Notes: generated by a model from the sequence alone, not told the origin. Counted from the stretch's first letter, positions 6,794 to 14,363 are shown. The stretch: DNA of 30,475 bases from CBDCFL01 sp965216135 (GCA_965216135.1 CBDCFL010000012.1:1-30475), one strand, 5' to 3'. Numbers and translations: made by a program.

Positions 6794-7956
6794 ATACCAA
6801 CGGCATCAATTTCTGACTCTGTGGGGATTCCCAAATCGGTTTTGATCTGATTCAAGGTTGGCAAAGGAGGATCGCCATGCCAGCCAGTGTTCCGCTTCGT
6901 CGCGACTTTGATGCCCGCCACCTTCGTAAACTCGCCAGCCGTTGCAAGGATGCCCGGCAGAGCCGCCGTCTGTTGTCTCTTGCGGCGGTCTACGATGGCA
7001 TGAGCCGTGGAGAGGCCGCAAGGATCGGTGGGATGGATCGCCAAACCCTGCGGGACTGGGTTCACCGGTTCAACGAAGAGGGACCGGATGGCCTCACCAA
7101 CCGCAAGGGCGCGGGCCGGACGCGCTACCTGAGCGATGTCCAGATGAAAGAACTTGGCGAGATTGTCGAGACCGGCCCCGACCCGGCGGTGGACGGGGTT
7201 GTCCGCTGGCGGCGGATCGACCTGAAGCGGGTGATCGAGGCGCGCTTTGGCGTCATCTATTCCGAGCGCGGGATATCCAGACTGCTTGGCGAACTGGGCT
7301 TTGCCCATATCAGCGCCCGCCCGCAGCATCCCAGGCAGGATAAGCGGATCATCGAGGCGTTTAAAAAAAACTTCGCCGACACGCTCCAGGTGCATATAGC
7401 TGACCTGCCAGCGGGAACGCCGGTGGAGATCTGGTTCCAGGACGAAGCACGCCTTGGCCAGAAGAATGGCCTGACGCGCCTGTGGGCGAGAAAGGGCACG
7501 CGCCCCCGCCAGCCGGCCGATCAGCGCTATCACAACGCCTATCTGTTCGGCGCCATCTGTCCGGCTCACGGCAAGGGGGCGGCGCTCATGCTGCCTTGGG
7601 CGGACGCGCAAGCCATGCAGATGCATCTCGACGAGATCAGCCGCCACGTCGCCCGAAAGGCCCATGCGGTTGTGCTGATGGATCGGGCCGGATGGCACAC
7701 CACCGGCAAACTCAAAGTCCCGAAGAACCTCACCATCATCCTGCTGCCATCGCGCGCTCCGGAACTGAACCCGGTGGAAAATATCTGGCAGTACTTGCGC
7801 GCCAATTGGCTCTCCAACCGCGTGTTCGAAGACTACAATGCCATCGTCGATGCTGGATGCGAAGCTTGGAACAAGCTCATCGCACAGCCCGAAACCATCA
7901 CATCAATCGGAATGCGAAAATGGGCCCATATCGGTCAATGTTAAATGCCGCTGGTA
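6794..7956 (+). mobile_element. IS630-family element, type 1, copy 1
   Basis: 1163-bp element flanked by TA on both sides, inside cpaE. The terminal repeats ATACCAACGGCAT (left) and ATGCCGCTGGTA (right) are imperfect inverted copies. Duplication of a TA dinucleotide is the signature of IS630/Tc1-mariner transposition. A second copy of this type, internally damaged, lies at 17436-18352. Confidence 0.93.
6877..7944 (+). CDS. IS630-family transposase, type 1
   Basis: 355-residue transposase. The N-terminal helix-turn-helix part is SRGEAARIGGMDRQTLRDWV (around residues 48-67). The Tc1/mariner-like DDE core shows D in WFQDEARLGQKN, D in VVLMDRAGWHTT and E in ELNPVENIWQYLR. A strong AGGAGG lies six bases before the ATG. 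An eight-A run (7363-7370) in the middle of the gene is a possible slippage site. The gene looks intact and functional. Confidence 0.95.
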   Translation: MPASVPLRRDFDARHLRKLASRCKDARQSRRLLSLAAVYDGMSRGEAARIGGMDRQTLRDWVHRFNEEGPDGLTNRKGAGRTRYLSDVQMKELGEIVETGPDPAVDGVVRWRRIDLKRVIEARFGVIYSERGISRLLGELGFAHISARPQHPRQDKRIIEAFKKNFADTLQVHIADLPAGTPVEIWFQDEARLGQKNGLTRLWARKGTRPRQPADQRYHNAYLFGAICPAHGKGAALMLPWADAQAMQMHLDEISRHVARKAHAVVLMDRAGWHTTGKLKVPKNLTIILLPSRAPELNPVENIWQYLRANWLSNRVFEDYNAIVDAGCEAWNKLIAQPETITSIGMRKWAHIGQC

Positions 7957-8664
7957 TAACACCAGCGCCTGCAGGAAGCTTTCGTGATCCATGCTTTCAG
8001 TATCGGAAAGCAGCTCGTAGACGGCTTCGCGGCGGCTCAGGTCCAGGTATGTTGCGGCCGAGCCAAATTGCAGATCGAGGTCCAGCAAGCAGACGCTTGG
8101 GGGGTCGTCCTTGTCGATATTGGCCAGCTCCCAGGACAGATTGACGGCAAACGTCGTTGCACCGACACCACCGGCCATGCCCTGGACCGCGATCACGACA
8201 CCGTCCTTGTCGCCTTTGGCCTTGGGCGTGTGCGGCGTGCTGGCCTGTACTTCGGGTGGCCGGCGCAGACGTTCGATCGCTTCATGCAGTGCGCCATCAG
8301 GCAGAGGGTAGGGGACAAATTCTTCGGCACCCAGCTTGAGCAGCTGGTGCAATCCCGCCGGGCTGACATCTTCGGCGATAACGATCACTTTGACTTTGCT
8401 TGAGACCGCCGTCTTGATCAGCTCTGAAATTACCGCGAGCTGGTCCTCGTCTTCCTGGTCGATCGTTATAGCGACAAATTCCAGGCCCTCTGCGTCGGGC
8501 TGGCCAAGGAACAGCCGGGCGTCGTCAAATGACAGATCGCCCCAGCTCTCACCCAGCTCGGCTTCCATATCTTCGATCAAGAGATCAAAGTTCTGAACGT
8601 CGCGAGAGATCGTACACGCGACGATCGGGGCGACATCCGACTGCAATGCTGCGTTACTCGACAT
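7957..8664 (-). pseudogene. cpaE: cpaE/tadZ, 5' part
   Basis: N-terminal 236 codons of CpaE, starting at MSSNAALQSD; GGACGAG lies upstream of this ATG. A receiver-like N-terminal domain (through VKVIVIAEDVSPAGLHQLLKL) is followed by the deviant Walker A GMAGGVGATTFAVN, where the usual Lys is replaced, as in TadZ proteins. Then comes CLLDLDLQFGSAATYLDL. It ends at LQALV where the IS630 enters. A longer open frame begins at 8751 but lacks support as a start. Confidence 0.92.
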
Positions 8665-8808
8665 TGCTTTCTCGTCCTTCCAAACTTTCGGTCTGGCGGC
8701 TGAAAGGACCCGGGAAGTTTGTTTAGTTGGATCCCACCGTCGGACCTGCACGACTCAAAGTATCGCGCGCTGCTCCTAAGTCCGAAGGATGGTGGGTAAT
8801 CTGGGCAA

Positions 8809-8863
8809 GATTGGGGCCAAAATACCGAATTAATTCGGTAATATCAGTTTATCAGCCCCAATC
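8809..8863 (-). terminator. Nested inverted repeat between ompA-like gene and cpaE
   Basis: The outer arms GATTGGGGC (8809-8817) and GCCCCAATC (8855-8863) enclose a perfect 18-bp palindrome (8823-8840, TACCGAATTAATTCGGTA). On the minus strand the palindrome is followed by TTTT. The position just downstream of the ompA-like stop fits a terminator or attenuator within the tad operon. The rest of the 8665-8867 gap holds nothing I recognise apart from the cpaE ribosome-binding site. Confidence 0.5.
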
Positions 8864-8867
8864 GGCT

Positions 8868-9438
8868 TTATGGTCCAAGGCCGATCGCGCCCAAGTTCGC
8901 ATCTTGAACCGCGTCTTTGGGACGGGCGCTGGCGACGTATTCGCGGAAGATCACCATGGCGTATTTGCCGTTGAGCAATCCGTCGCTGTCGACGAATCCG
9001 GTCACTTCGGTGACGGTCCGGCGATTGCGCCGTTCGCGAGCCTCGGTCACGATCACTGGCTGAGTTTCGCCAAAGCTGGCGACCGCCTCAAGGCGCGAGC
9101 GGTCAATACCGGTGCCGACCAGATAATCGACAACAACATCGGCGCGGCGTTGGCCCAATGCCTTGTTATAAGCATCAGTGCCGACCAGGTCGGTGTGGCC
9201 GTAGACGCGGAACCGGACTTCGGGGAACTGCTTGATCCAGTTTGCCTGAACATCCAGCGTCGCCATTGCTGCGGCGTCCAGATTGGACAGGTCAAACTCG
9301 AAGTTCACCATAGGATCGACATCATCGGCGAAGCGATTGTTCAGATCGCCCACGACGTTACCGGTTCCCATATGGGCGGCCATGTTATTCATGGTCGGAT
9401 TTCCGAACCCGCCTTCGTCCAGGTAGGCCCCTGCTTGC
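8868..9438 (-). pseudogene. OmpA-family tad-locus protein, 5'-truncated
   Basis: C-terminal about 190 residues of the OmpA-like peptidoglycan-associated protein commonly found in roseobacter tad operons. The OmpA domain is clear: NFEFDLSNLDAAAMATLD, FRVYGHTDLVGTDAYN and ALGQRRADVVVDYL. The signal peptide and N-terminus are missing. The recognisable part starts (YLDEGGFGNPT) directly after the cpaB stop, and the open frame further upstream is only an overlap with cpaB. The first usable ATG is at 9392. A deletion has thus fused the end of cpaB to the middle of this gene and removed cpaC. Confidence 0.8.
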
Positions 9439-10299
9439 TCAGTTGGTGTCTGGACATTCGACTTGCGTTTCAATGATTTCTGCGCCACGCCGCGTCTTGA
9501 CGGTGCAGACTTTTTCGCTCTCGACCTCGACGACTTGACGGTCACCAAGTCCCAACACATCGCGTGTGTCTGCTTCGGCACTTTCGATTAGCTCTGTGTC
9601 GTCTGCACCAACCAGCGCCAGTGACAAGCTGCCGGTCGCCTGAGCCTGTGCCAGACCGGCAACCTGCTGAGGCGTGGCCTCTACAGTGACCGTGCGGGCA
9701 ATTGTCGGGCTGTTGCGTTCCCCGTCGGCGATCTGGTCAACCGCGATGATCGAAATTGCCGGTTCGATCAGGCGGGTTATATTGCCGCGCGCGGAACCGT
9801 CGTCGCTGATTGTCTGTCCGGTCCAATAGATATCGACCCGGTCACCGGGGCGAAGGAAGCCGGACACGCCGCTGGTCACGTCGACCTTGATGGCGAAAGC
9901 GCGCATACCGCGTTTGAGGCGCGAAGACACACCTGCGTCCTCGCCGGGCTTGGTGACCTTGACTGCAAGGACGACCTCGTCCTTTTCCATCGCGCGCAGA
10001 ATAGTGCGAAGTTCGTCCTGGCCATAGGGAAACAGCACTTCAGCTTGCTGGAATGCGCCCTCTGGAATTGCGTTCACGGGCCACCGGACGGTGCGCACAT
10101 CTTTTTCAGTAAGTGTCTGACCATACCGCAATGCGCGCGTTGCCACGAACACCGGCACTGTCTCGACCATTTGGGCGCGCGCGGCGCGTTCACGGTCCAA
10201 TTCTGTCTGATAAACAGAAATGTAATCTCTGGCCATATAGACGGCGAACCCCGCCAAACCCATACCGACCAGAAGAACGACACCAAAGATCATTCTCAT
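9439..10299 (-). CDS. cpaB: Flp pilus assembly protein CpaB/RcpC
   Basis: 286-residue periplasmic tad pilus protein. A single N-terminal membrane segment (MRMIFGVVLLVGMGLAGFAVYMA) is followed by an SAF-like domain (VPVFVATRALRYGQTLTEKDVRTVRWP) and an RcpC/CpaB region (RAFAIKVDVTSGVSGFLRPGDRVDIYWTG). GAGAGGG lies upstream of the chosen ATG. The longer open frame reaching 10614 is antisense to the IS and not real. The gene appears intact, but its secretin partner CpaC is not in the window. The IS1182-type element ends only 17 bp before the TSD-to-start interval, so its promoter was displaced. Confidence 0.93.
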   Translation of the reverse strand: MRMIFGVVLLVGMGLAGFAVYMARDYISVYQTELDRERAARAQMVETVPVFVATRALRYGQTLTEKDVRTVRWPVNAIPEGAFQQAEVLFPYGQDELRTILRAMEKDEVVLAVKVTKPGEDAGVSSRLKRGMRAFAIKVDVTSGVSGFLRPGDRVDIYWTGQTISDDGSARGNITRLIEPAISIIAVDQIADGERNSPTIARTVTVEATPQQVAGLAQAQATGSLSLALVGADDTELIESAEADTRDVLGLGDRQVVEVESEKVCTVKTRRGAEIIETQVECPDTN

Positions 10300-10315
10300 T
10301 TTCAGCCCTCTCACC

Positions 10316-10319
10316 TTAA
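10316..10319. repeat. TTAA target duplication of the IS1182-type element
   Basis: TTAA occurs at 10316-10319 and again at 11781-11784 around the element. Joining the flanks recreates the 12-bp palindrome CACCTTAAGGTG upstream of cpaB. Confidence 0.75.
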
Positions 10320-11780
10320 CAGCCCGTTGACGAAGTCGGCACTGGACGCAAGCGGCCTGGTCTGATTCTTTGATGTTCTGATTTGACCGGAGGATTCGCC
10401 GATGGCGATGGGACAGCAGAAGGATCGTCAGGGGGACTTGATGGTGGGCTGGGCGGAGATGCCGCGCTCGCCGGGTCATGTGTTTTACGACCGCCTGCAG
10501 TCGGTGCTGATCGAGGGCGGCTTCGACGCCTTTGCCGAGGCGAGCTGCCGGCCCTATTACGCGGCCAGGATGGGCGCGCCCTCGGTGCCGCCCGGGCGCT
10601 ATTTCCGCATGCACCTGGTGGGCTACTTCGAGGGCATCGACTCAGAGCGCGGTCTGGAGTGGCGTTGCTCGGATTCCCTGTCGCTTCGGGAGTTCCTGCG
10701 GCTTGAGAACCGGGAGCGGGTGCCGGACCATTCCTGGCTGTCACGGACCCGCACGCGCCTGCCTCATGAAGTTCACACGGCGATCTTCGACTGGGTTCTG
10801 GCGCTGATTGCCGAAGCAGGTCTGGTCAAGGGCGATCGTATCGGGGTGGATGCCTCGACCATGGAGGCCAACGCGGCGCTGCGCAACATCGTGCGAAGGG
10901 ACACGGGCGAGGGTTACCGGGGGATGCTGGAGCGCTTGGCCCAGGAGAGCGGTATCGAGACGCCCACGGCCGAGGACCGGGCGCGTCTGGACCGCAAGCG
11001 CAAGGGCAAGAAGCTCTCGAACCAGGACTGGGTTTCCAGGAGCGACCCCGAGGCCAAGATCGCCAAGATGAAGGACGGCACGACCCATCTGGCCTACAAG
11101 CCTGAGCACGCGGTGGATCTGGACACCGGCGCGGTGGTGGCGGCCGAGCTGCACCCCGCCGACGAGGGCGACACGACGACGCTTCCCAAGACGCTGGCGG
11201 CGGCCCAGGAGAACCTTGCCAGCGTTGACGCGGCGCCGACGGCTGAGGACCCGGCCGAATGTGTGACCGACAAAGGCTATCACTCACGGGCGGTCTTGAA
11301 GGCCTTGGACAACGGCCCGTGGAAGACGCGGATCGCCGAGCCCAAGGCGAAGGGCTTCGCGCGCTGGCGCGGCGACGAGGCGGCGCGGCGGGCGGTCACC
11401 AACAACCGGACCCGGCTGTTATCGGGGGTGGCCAAAGAAGCCTTCAAGCTGCGCGCCGAGATCGTCGAGCGCTCCTTCGCCCACAACCTCGATCGCGGCG
11501 GCATGCGCCGGACCTGGCTTCGGGGCCGCGAGAACGTGCACAAGCGATACCTGCTTCACGTCGCCGGCCACAACCTCTCGTTGCTGATGCGCCAACTCAT
11601 CGGTGCCGGCACCCCGCGCGAGGCCGTGGCGGGCGGATATGGCGGTATTTTCGTGCTGCTCACGCCCACCGGGGCCATGCTGGTCGCACTGGGGGTCTCG
11701 CAAAGCGGCCAGACGGTTTTCGCCGCCGCATTCCTCATCTGGGAGTGAGAGCCGGAAAAAGCCACTTAATCAACGGGCTG
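10320..11780 (+). mobile_element. IS1182-type element
   Basis: 1461-bp element with perfect 11-bp ends CAGCCCGTTGA / TCAACGGGCTG. The apparent repeat is longer (19 bp) because the target itself was palindromic. One transposase is encoded on the plus strand. It sits between the cpaB ribosome-binding region and the native upstream DNA of the tad operon. Confidence 0.88.
10402..11748 (+). CDS. IS1182-type (IS4/IS5 superfamily) DDE transposase
   Basis: 448-residue transposase. The DUF772-like N-terminal domain (PGRYFRMHLVGYFEGIDSERGLEWRCSDSLSLREFL) is followed by an RNase H-like core: D in GDRIGVDASTMEANAALR, D in CVTDKGYHSRAVL, and E in RAEIVERSFAHNLDRGGMRR. The GGAGG Shine-Dalgarno lies eight bases before the ATG. 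The frame is intact and the gene is probably functional. The family name is from overall motif layout; IS1182 versus a neighbouring group is not certain. Confidence 0.88.
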   Translation: MAMGQQKDRQGDLMVGWAEMPRSPGHVFYDRLQSVLIEGGFDAFAEASCRPYYAARMGAPSVPPGRYFRMHLVGYFEGIDSERGLEWRCSDSLSLREFLRLENRERVPDHSWLSRTRTRLPHEVHTAIFDWVLALIAEAGLVKGDRIGVDASTMEANAALRNIVRRDTGEGYRGMLERLAQESGIETPTAEDRARLDRKRKGKKLSNQDWVSRSDPEAKIAKMKDGTTHLAYKPEHAVDLDTGAVVAAELHPADEGDTTTLPKTLAAAQENLASVDAAPTAEDPAECVTDKGYHSRAVLKALDNGPWKTRIAEPKAKGFARWRGDEAARRAVTNNRTRLLSGVAKEAFKLRAEIVERSFAHNLDRGGMRRTWLRGRENVHKRYLLHVAGHNLSLLMRQLIGAGTPREAVAGGYGGIFVLLTPTGAMLVALGVSQSGQTVFAAAFLIWE

Positions 11781-11784
11781 TTAA

Positions 11785-11992
11785 GGTGCCACTTTGTGTG
11801 GTCCGAACACGCGGCCCAGACCGGTTTCAGCGTTCACAGTGCAGGTCAATTAGGGCAGAAGATTGAACAAAGATTGTTCTGCGCAAGAATTCTTGCCGAT
11901 ATTGAAATAACAGAAATTAATACAATTGCGGATGGAATGAAAATGCGGCCCCGTCGCGGAGCCGCATCGAAGTAACATTTCGCCCGTCGCTA
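11785..11992. other. Resident non-coding DNA between two IS elements
   Basis: About 200 bp of native intergenic DNA that originally separated the pilin gene from cpaB. It is AT-richer than the surroundings and I see no credible gene in it. It contains the displaced pilin terminator (11940-11967). Otherwise no recognisable element was found. Confidence 0.6.
11940..11967 (-). terminator. Terminator of the first Flp pilin gene, now displaced
   Basis: On the minus strand the stem ATGCGGC/GCCGCAT (11961-11967 with 11943-11949) is followed by TTTT. In the ancestral arrangement it lay some 20 bp after the stop of the pilin gene at 14018. The IS5 insertion at the stop codon has moved it about 2 kb away. 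Confidence 0.65.
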
Positions 11993-12006
11993 GGGGGTGT
12001 TGACGT

Positions 12007-12777
12007 TCATCGTGTTTGAATGACGATTGCAGCAAGCGAGATGAATGCTTTGAAGCTGTCATCTGTTTTGCAGGAACGCATTGCGATCCCTCTGTATTCC
12101 TTCAGCTTTCCGAAGAAGTTTTCGACCAGGTGACGCCATTTGTAGGTGTGGCGGTCGAACTCCGCCGGGAAGCGGCGGTTTGATTTTGGAGGGATTACCG
12201 GCTCGATCCCGGCACTGGTCAGCGCTTCGCGCAGCCAGTTCGCGTCGAAGGCACGGTCGGCGAGAAACTGGTCGCAGGTGAGGCCCTCGATCAGTGCGGC
12301 GGTACCCCGCAGGTCATGCGCCTGACCGGGCAGAAGGCGGAAGTCGATCAGATTGCCGAGCGCGTCCGTCAGAGCCATGATCTTTGTCGTTATCCCGCCG
12401 CGAGAGCGTCCGATGGCTTGGCTTTGAGTCCCCCTTTTGCGCCCTGACCGTGTCGGTGGACTTTGACGATACTACCGTCGATCATCGTGTATTCGAAGTC
12501 TGCATCTTCGGCTAATACCCTGAACATACGATAGAAAGCGTCGGCCCTCACCCACCTTCGGCTCAAGCGCGGATTGAACAATTGGCTCTCCAACGCTGTT
12601 CCAGCGCCCGAACTCTTCCGGCAGGTCGCGCCAGGGGCATCCGGTCCGCGAGATCCAGAGAACTGCCTCGACAAACCGGCGCGGGTCAGGGCCGGTGCGA
12701 CCGGGGTCGCATTCCCGGCCAAGGCAGTGCGGTGCGATGACAGCCCATTGGGCGTCGGTCAGAACTGTGCGGATCAA
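12007..12777 (-). pseudogene. IS5/IS427-type transposase, disrupted
   Basis: The N-terminal part (MIRTVLTDAQWAVIAPHCLG ... LPEEFGRWNSV) is followed by a 13-bp insert at about 12579-12591 that shifts the frame. The sequence then resumes (FNPRLSRRWVRADAFYRMF ... YTMIDGSIVKVHRHGQGAKGG). A second, probably programmed, -1 shift follows at the A4G5 run (12430-12438), which is the usual IS427 arrangement. Beyond it, QSQAIGRSRGGITTKI leads into the C-terminal domain (FLADRAFDANWL, KWRHLVENFFGKLKEYRGIAMR). The first lesion abolishes the product; the second is normal for the group. Confidence 0.88.
12579..12594 (+). other. Short insert in the IS5 transposase matching IS630
   Basis: Sixteen bases, CAATTGGCTCTCCAAC, are identical to 7803-7818 in the type 1 IS630 transposase gene. 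About 13 of them are extra relative to the expected transposase coding sequence. The remaining AAC is shared by both sequences. Confidence 0.5.
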
Positions 12778-12815
12778 GGCTGCTCTCCTCTGTTTGCAAC
12801 CTTGAATCAGTCATC

Positions 12816-13981
12816 ATACCACCGAGCGGAATGCCTGACTCACGTTGGGGATTCCCAAGCGGTCCGATCTCTGACTCAATGTGGTGAACCAATGAGGTTC
12901 GCCATGGCAGCGCCTATCGACTTACGGAACGATTTTGACAGCGTCTCACTGCGGCGCCTCGCGAAGAGGACCAGGGACGCGACCCAGAGCCGTCGTCTGC
13001 TGGCGTTGGCCGAGGTCTACGATGGTGGCAGCAGGACGGATGCGTCGCGGATCGGCGGCGTCGGTCTGCAGATCATTCGCGACTGGGTGCTGCGCTTCAA
13101 CGCCCGCGGACCGGACGGGCTGGTCGATGGGAAGTCACCGGGCGCACCCTCGAAGCTCAACGCCGATCACCGCCGCGCACTGGCGGAGGTTGTTGAGGCC
13201 GGCCCGGTCCCGGCGGTGGACGGCGTCGTGCGCTGGCGGCGCAAGGACCTGGCGCGGTGGCTCTTGGAGACGTTCGCCATCTCGCTCGACGAGACCACGG
13301 TCGGGCGCGAGTTGAAGGCGCTCGGCTTCGCCAAGATCTCGGCGCGGCCGCGCCACTACGCGCAAAACGAGCTGGCCGTCGAGGCTTTTAAAAAAAACTT
13401 CCCCGCCGAACTGGCGAAGATCCGGGCGAGGCTCCCGAAAGGCGTCGAGATAGAGCTGTGGTGGCAAGATGAAGCCCGCATCGGCCAGAAGAATAAGCTC
13501 ACACGCCGATGGGCCAGACGTGGCACGCGCCCGCGGGCGCCCCGCGACCAGCGCACCGAATGGGCCTATATCTTCGGCGCGATCTGTCCCGCGAAGGGGA
13601 AAGGCGCCGGGCTGGTCATGCCCTGGTGCGACACCGACGCCATGGCGGCGCACCTCATCGAGATCAGTGCCGCCGTCGATCCCGGCGCCCATGCGGTGCT
13701 GATCGTCGATCAGGCCGGTTGGCACTTGACGCCCAAGCTGGCGATCCCCGACAACATCACCGTCCTGGCGCTGCCGCCACGATCGCCCGAGTTGAACCCG
13801 GTGGAGAATGTCTGGCAATTCATGCGCGACAACTGGTTGTCGAACCGGATCTTCAAATCCTACGAAGACATCGTCGCGCTGTGCTGCCAAGCCTGGAACA
13901 ACCTCATCGACCAACCATGGAAGATCATGTCCCTCGGCATGCGCAAATGGGCGCATGGGTTCGGATCAATGACCGTTGGTA
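12816..13981 (+). mobile_element. IS630-family element, type 2, copy A
   Basis: 1166 bp, the same length as copy B at 27356-28521 and almost identical to it. The ends are ATACCACCGAGCGG (left) and CCGTTGGTA (right). It is nested in the IS5 element between its transposase start and its right end. Unlike copy B, the flanking bases do not form a clean TA duplication, so the target site may have changed after insertion. Confidence 0.88.
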
Positions 13982-14004
13982 TTAGCCGATTTGGGAATCC
14001 CTAA
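12904..14004 (+). CDS. IS630-family transposase, type 2, copy A (stop lost)
   Basis: The helix-turn-helix N-terminus (RTDASRIGGVGLQIIRDWVL) and DDE core (LWWQDEARIGQKNK, VLIVDQAGWHLTP, ELNPVENVWQFMR) are complete. The stop found in copy B (TGA) is GGA here, with G at 13963. The frame therefore continues for 12 more residues through the IS end and into the IS5 terminus, stopping at 14004. The likely start is the ATG at 12904 with GAGG upstream; an ATG at 12892 is also in frame. An eight-A run lies at 13390-13397. Whether the tail affects activity is unknown. Confidence 0.88.
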   Translation: MAAPIDLRNDFDSVSLRRLAKRTRDATQSRRLLALAEVYDGGSRTDASRIGGVGLQIIRDWVLRFNARGPDGLVDGKSPGAPSKLNADHRRALAEVVEAGPVPAVDGVVRWRRKDLARWLLETFAISLDETTVGRELKALGFAKISARPRHYAQNELAVEAFKKNFPAELAKIRARLPKGVEIELWWQDEARIGQKNKLTRRWARRGTRPRAPRDQRTEWAYIFGAICPAKGKGAGLVMPWCDTDAMAAHLIEISAAVDPGAHAVLIVDQAGWHLTPKLAIPDNITVLALPPRSPELNPVENVWQFMRDNWLSNRIFKSYEDIVALCCQAWNNLIDQPWKIMSLGMRKWAHGFGSMTVGISRFGNP

Positions 14005-14017
14005 ACGTCAACAAGCC

Positions 14018-14203
14018 CTAGTATGAATCCACGGTTTGTGAGTTCAGATGGGCACCAAGGCCGGCGGAGTGATTGAGCGCACCCGCCGAGACGCTCGCGA
14101 TTACCGCGATCCCAAGGCCCACAATGGCGGCCGTCAGTACCACCCAATCTACCGTTACCGCGCCGTCATCAGATTTGCAGAAGTTCTTTGTAAGCTGTGA
14201 CAT
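14018..14203 (-). CDS. Flp family type IVb pilin, paralogue 1
   Basis: 61-residue small pilin precursor. A short charged leader (MSQLTKNFCKSDDG) is followed by AVTVDWVVLTAAIVGLGIAV, the hydrophobic pilin helix. Cleavage by the TadV/CpaA prepilin peptidase is expected after the Gly. The residue five after the cleavage site is Asp rather than the usual Glu. The C-terminal tail (SAGALNHSAGLGAHLNSQTVDSY) differs from the other two paralogues but ends in the same Ser-Tyr. The stop TAG coincides with the CTAG target of the IS5 element, so the protein is unchanged although the 3' untranslated region is replaced. Confidence 0.9.
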   Translation of the reverse strand: MSQLTKNFCKSDDGAVTVDWVVLTAAIVGLGIAVIASVSAGALNHSAGLGAHLNSQTVDSY

Positions 14204-14332
14204 GCTGAGACATCCCTTTTAATACACTGGTCCGACCCCATCCGAACCCTTCCCAAGTCAACGTAGCTATTCGCTGTGACGACAATATGACATCACGGAG
14301 AATAACGCTCGTATTTACAAGGCGTTGAACGG

Positions 14333-14363
14333 GAAAGGCCGCGCAGGTTTGGCGCGGCCTTTC
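14333..14363 (-). terminator. Terminator after pilin paralogue 2
   Basis: A perfect 12-bp inverted repeat (14333-14344 with 14352-14363, GAAAGGCCGCGC/GCGCGGCCTTTC) with a seven-base loop lies about 20 bp downstream of the pilin stop at 14383. It separates pilins 3 and 2 from pilin 1, which therefore probably has its own promoter between 14204 and 14330. Confidence 0.7.

Larger units (their letters stand above)
11993..14018 (-). mobile_element. IS5-family (IS427 group) element interrupted by IS630
   Basis: The ends GGGGGTGTTGACGTT (left) and, inverted, GGGCTTGTTGACGTTT (right) are flanked by CTAG on both sides (11990-11993 and 14018-14021), the usual target of IS427-type elements. The native element of about 0.86 kb carries a frameshifted transposase. 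A type 2 IS630 (12816-13981) sits between the transposase start and the right end. The insertion point is the TAG stop of a pilin gene, which remains a stop. Confidence 0.87.

Noticed and set aside
12574..12903. Long N-terminal extension of the type 2 IS630 transposase frame
   Set aside because: It reads antisense through the IS5 transposase and the IS boundary. The near-identical copy B begins at the ATG with GAGG upstream.
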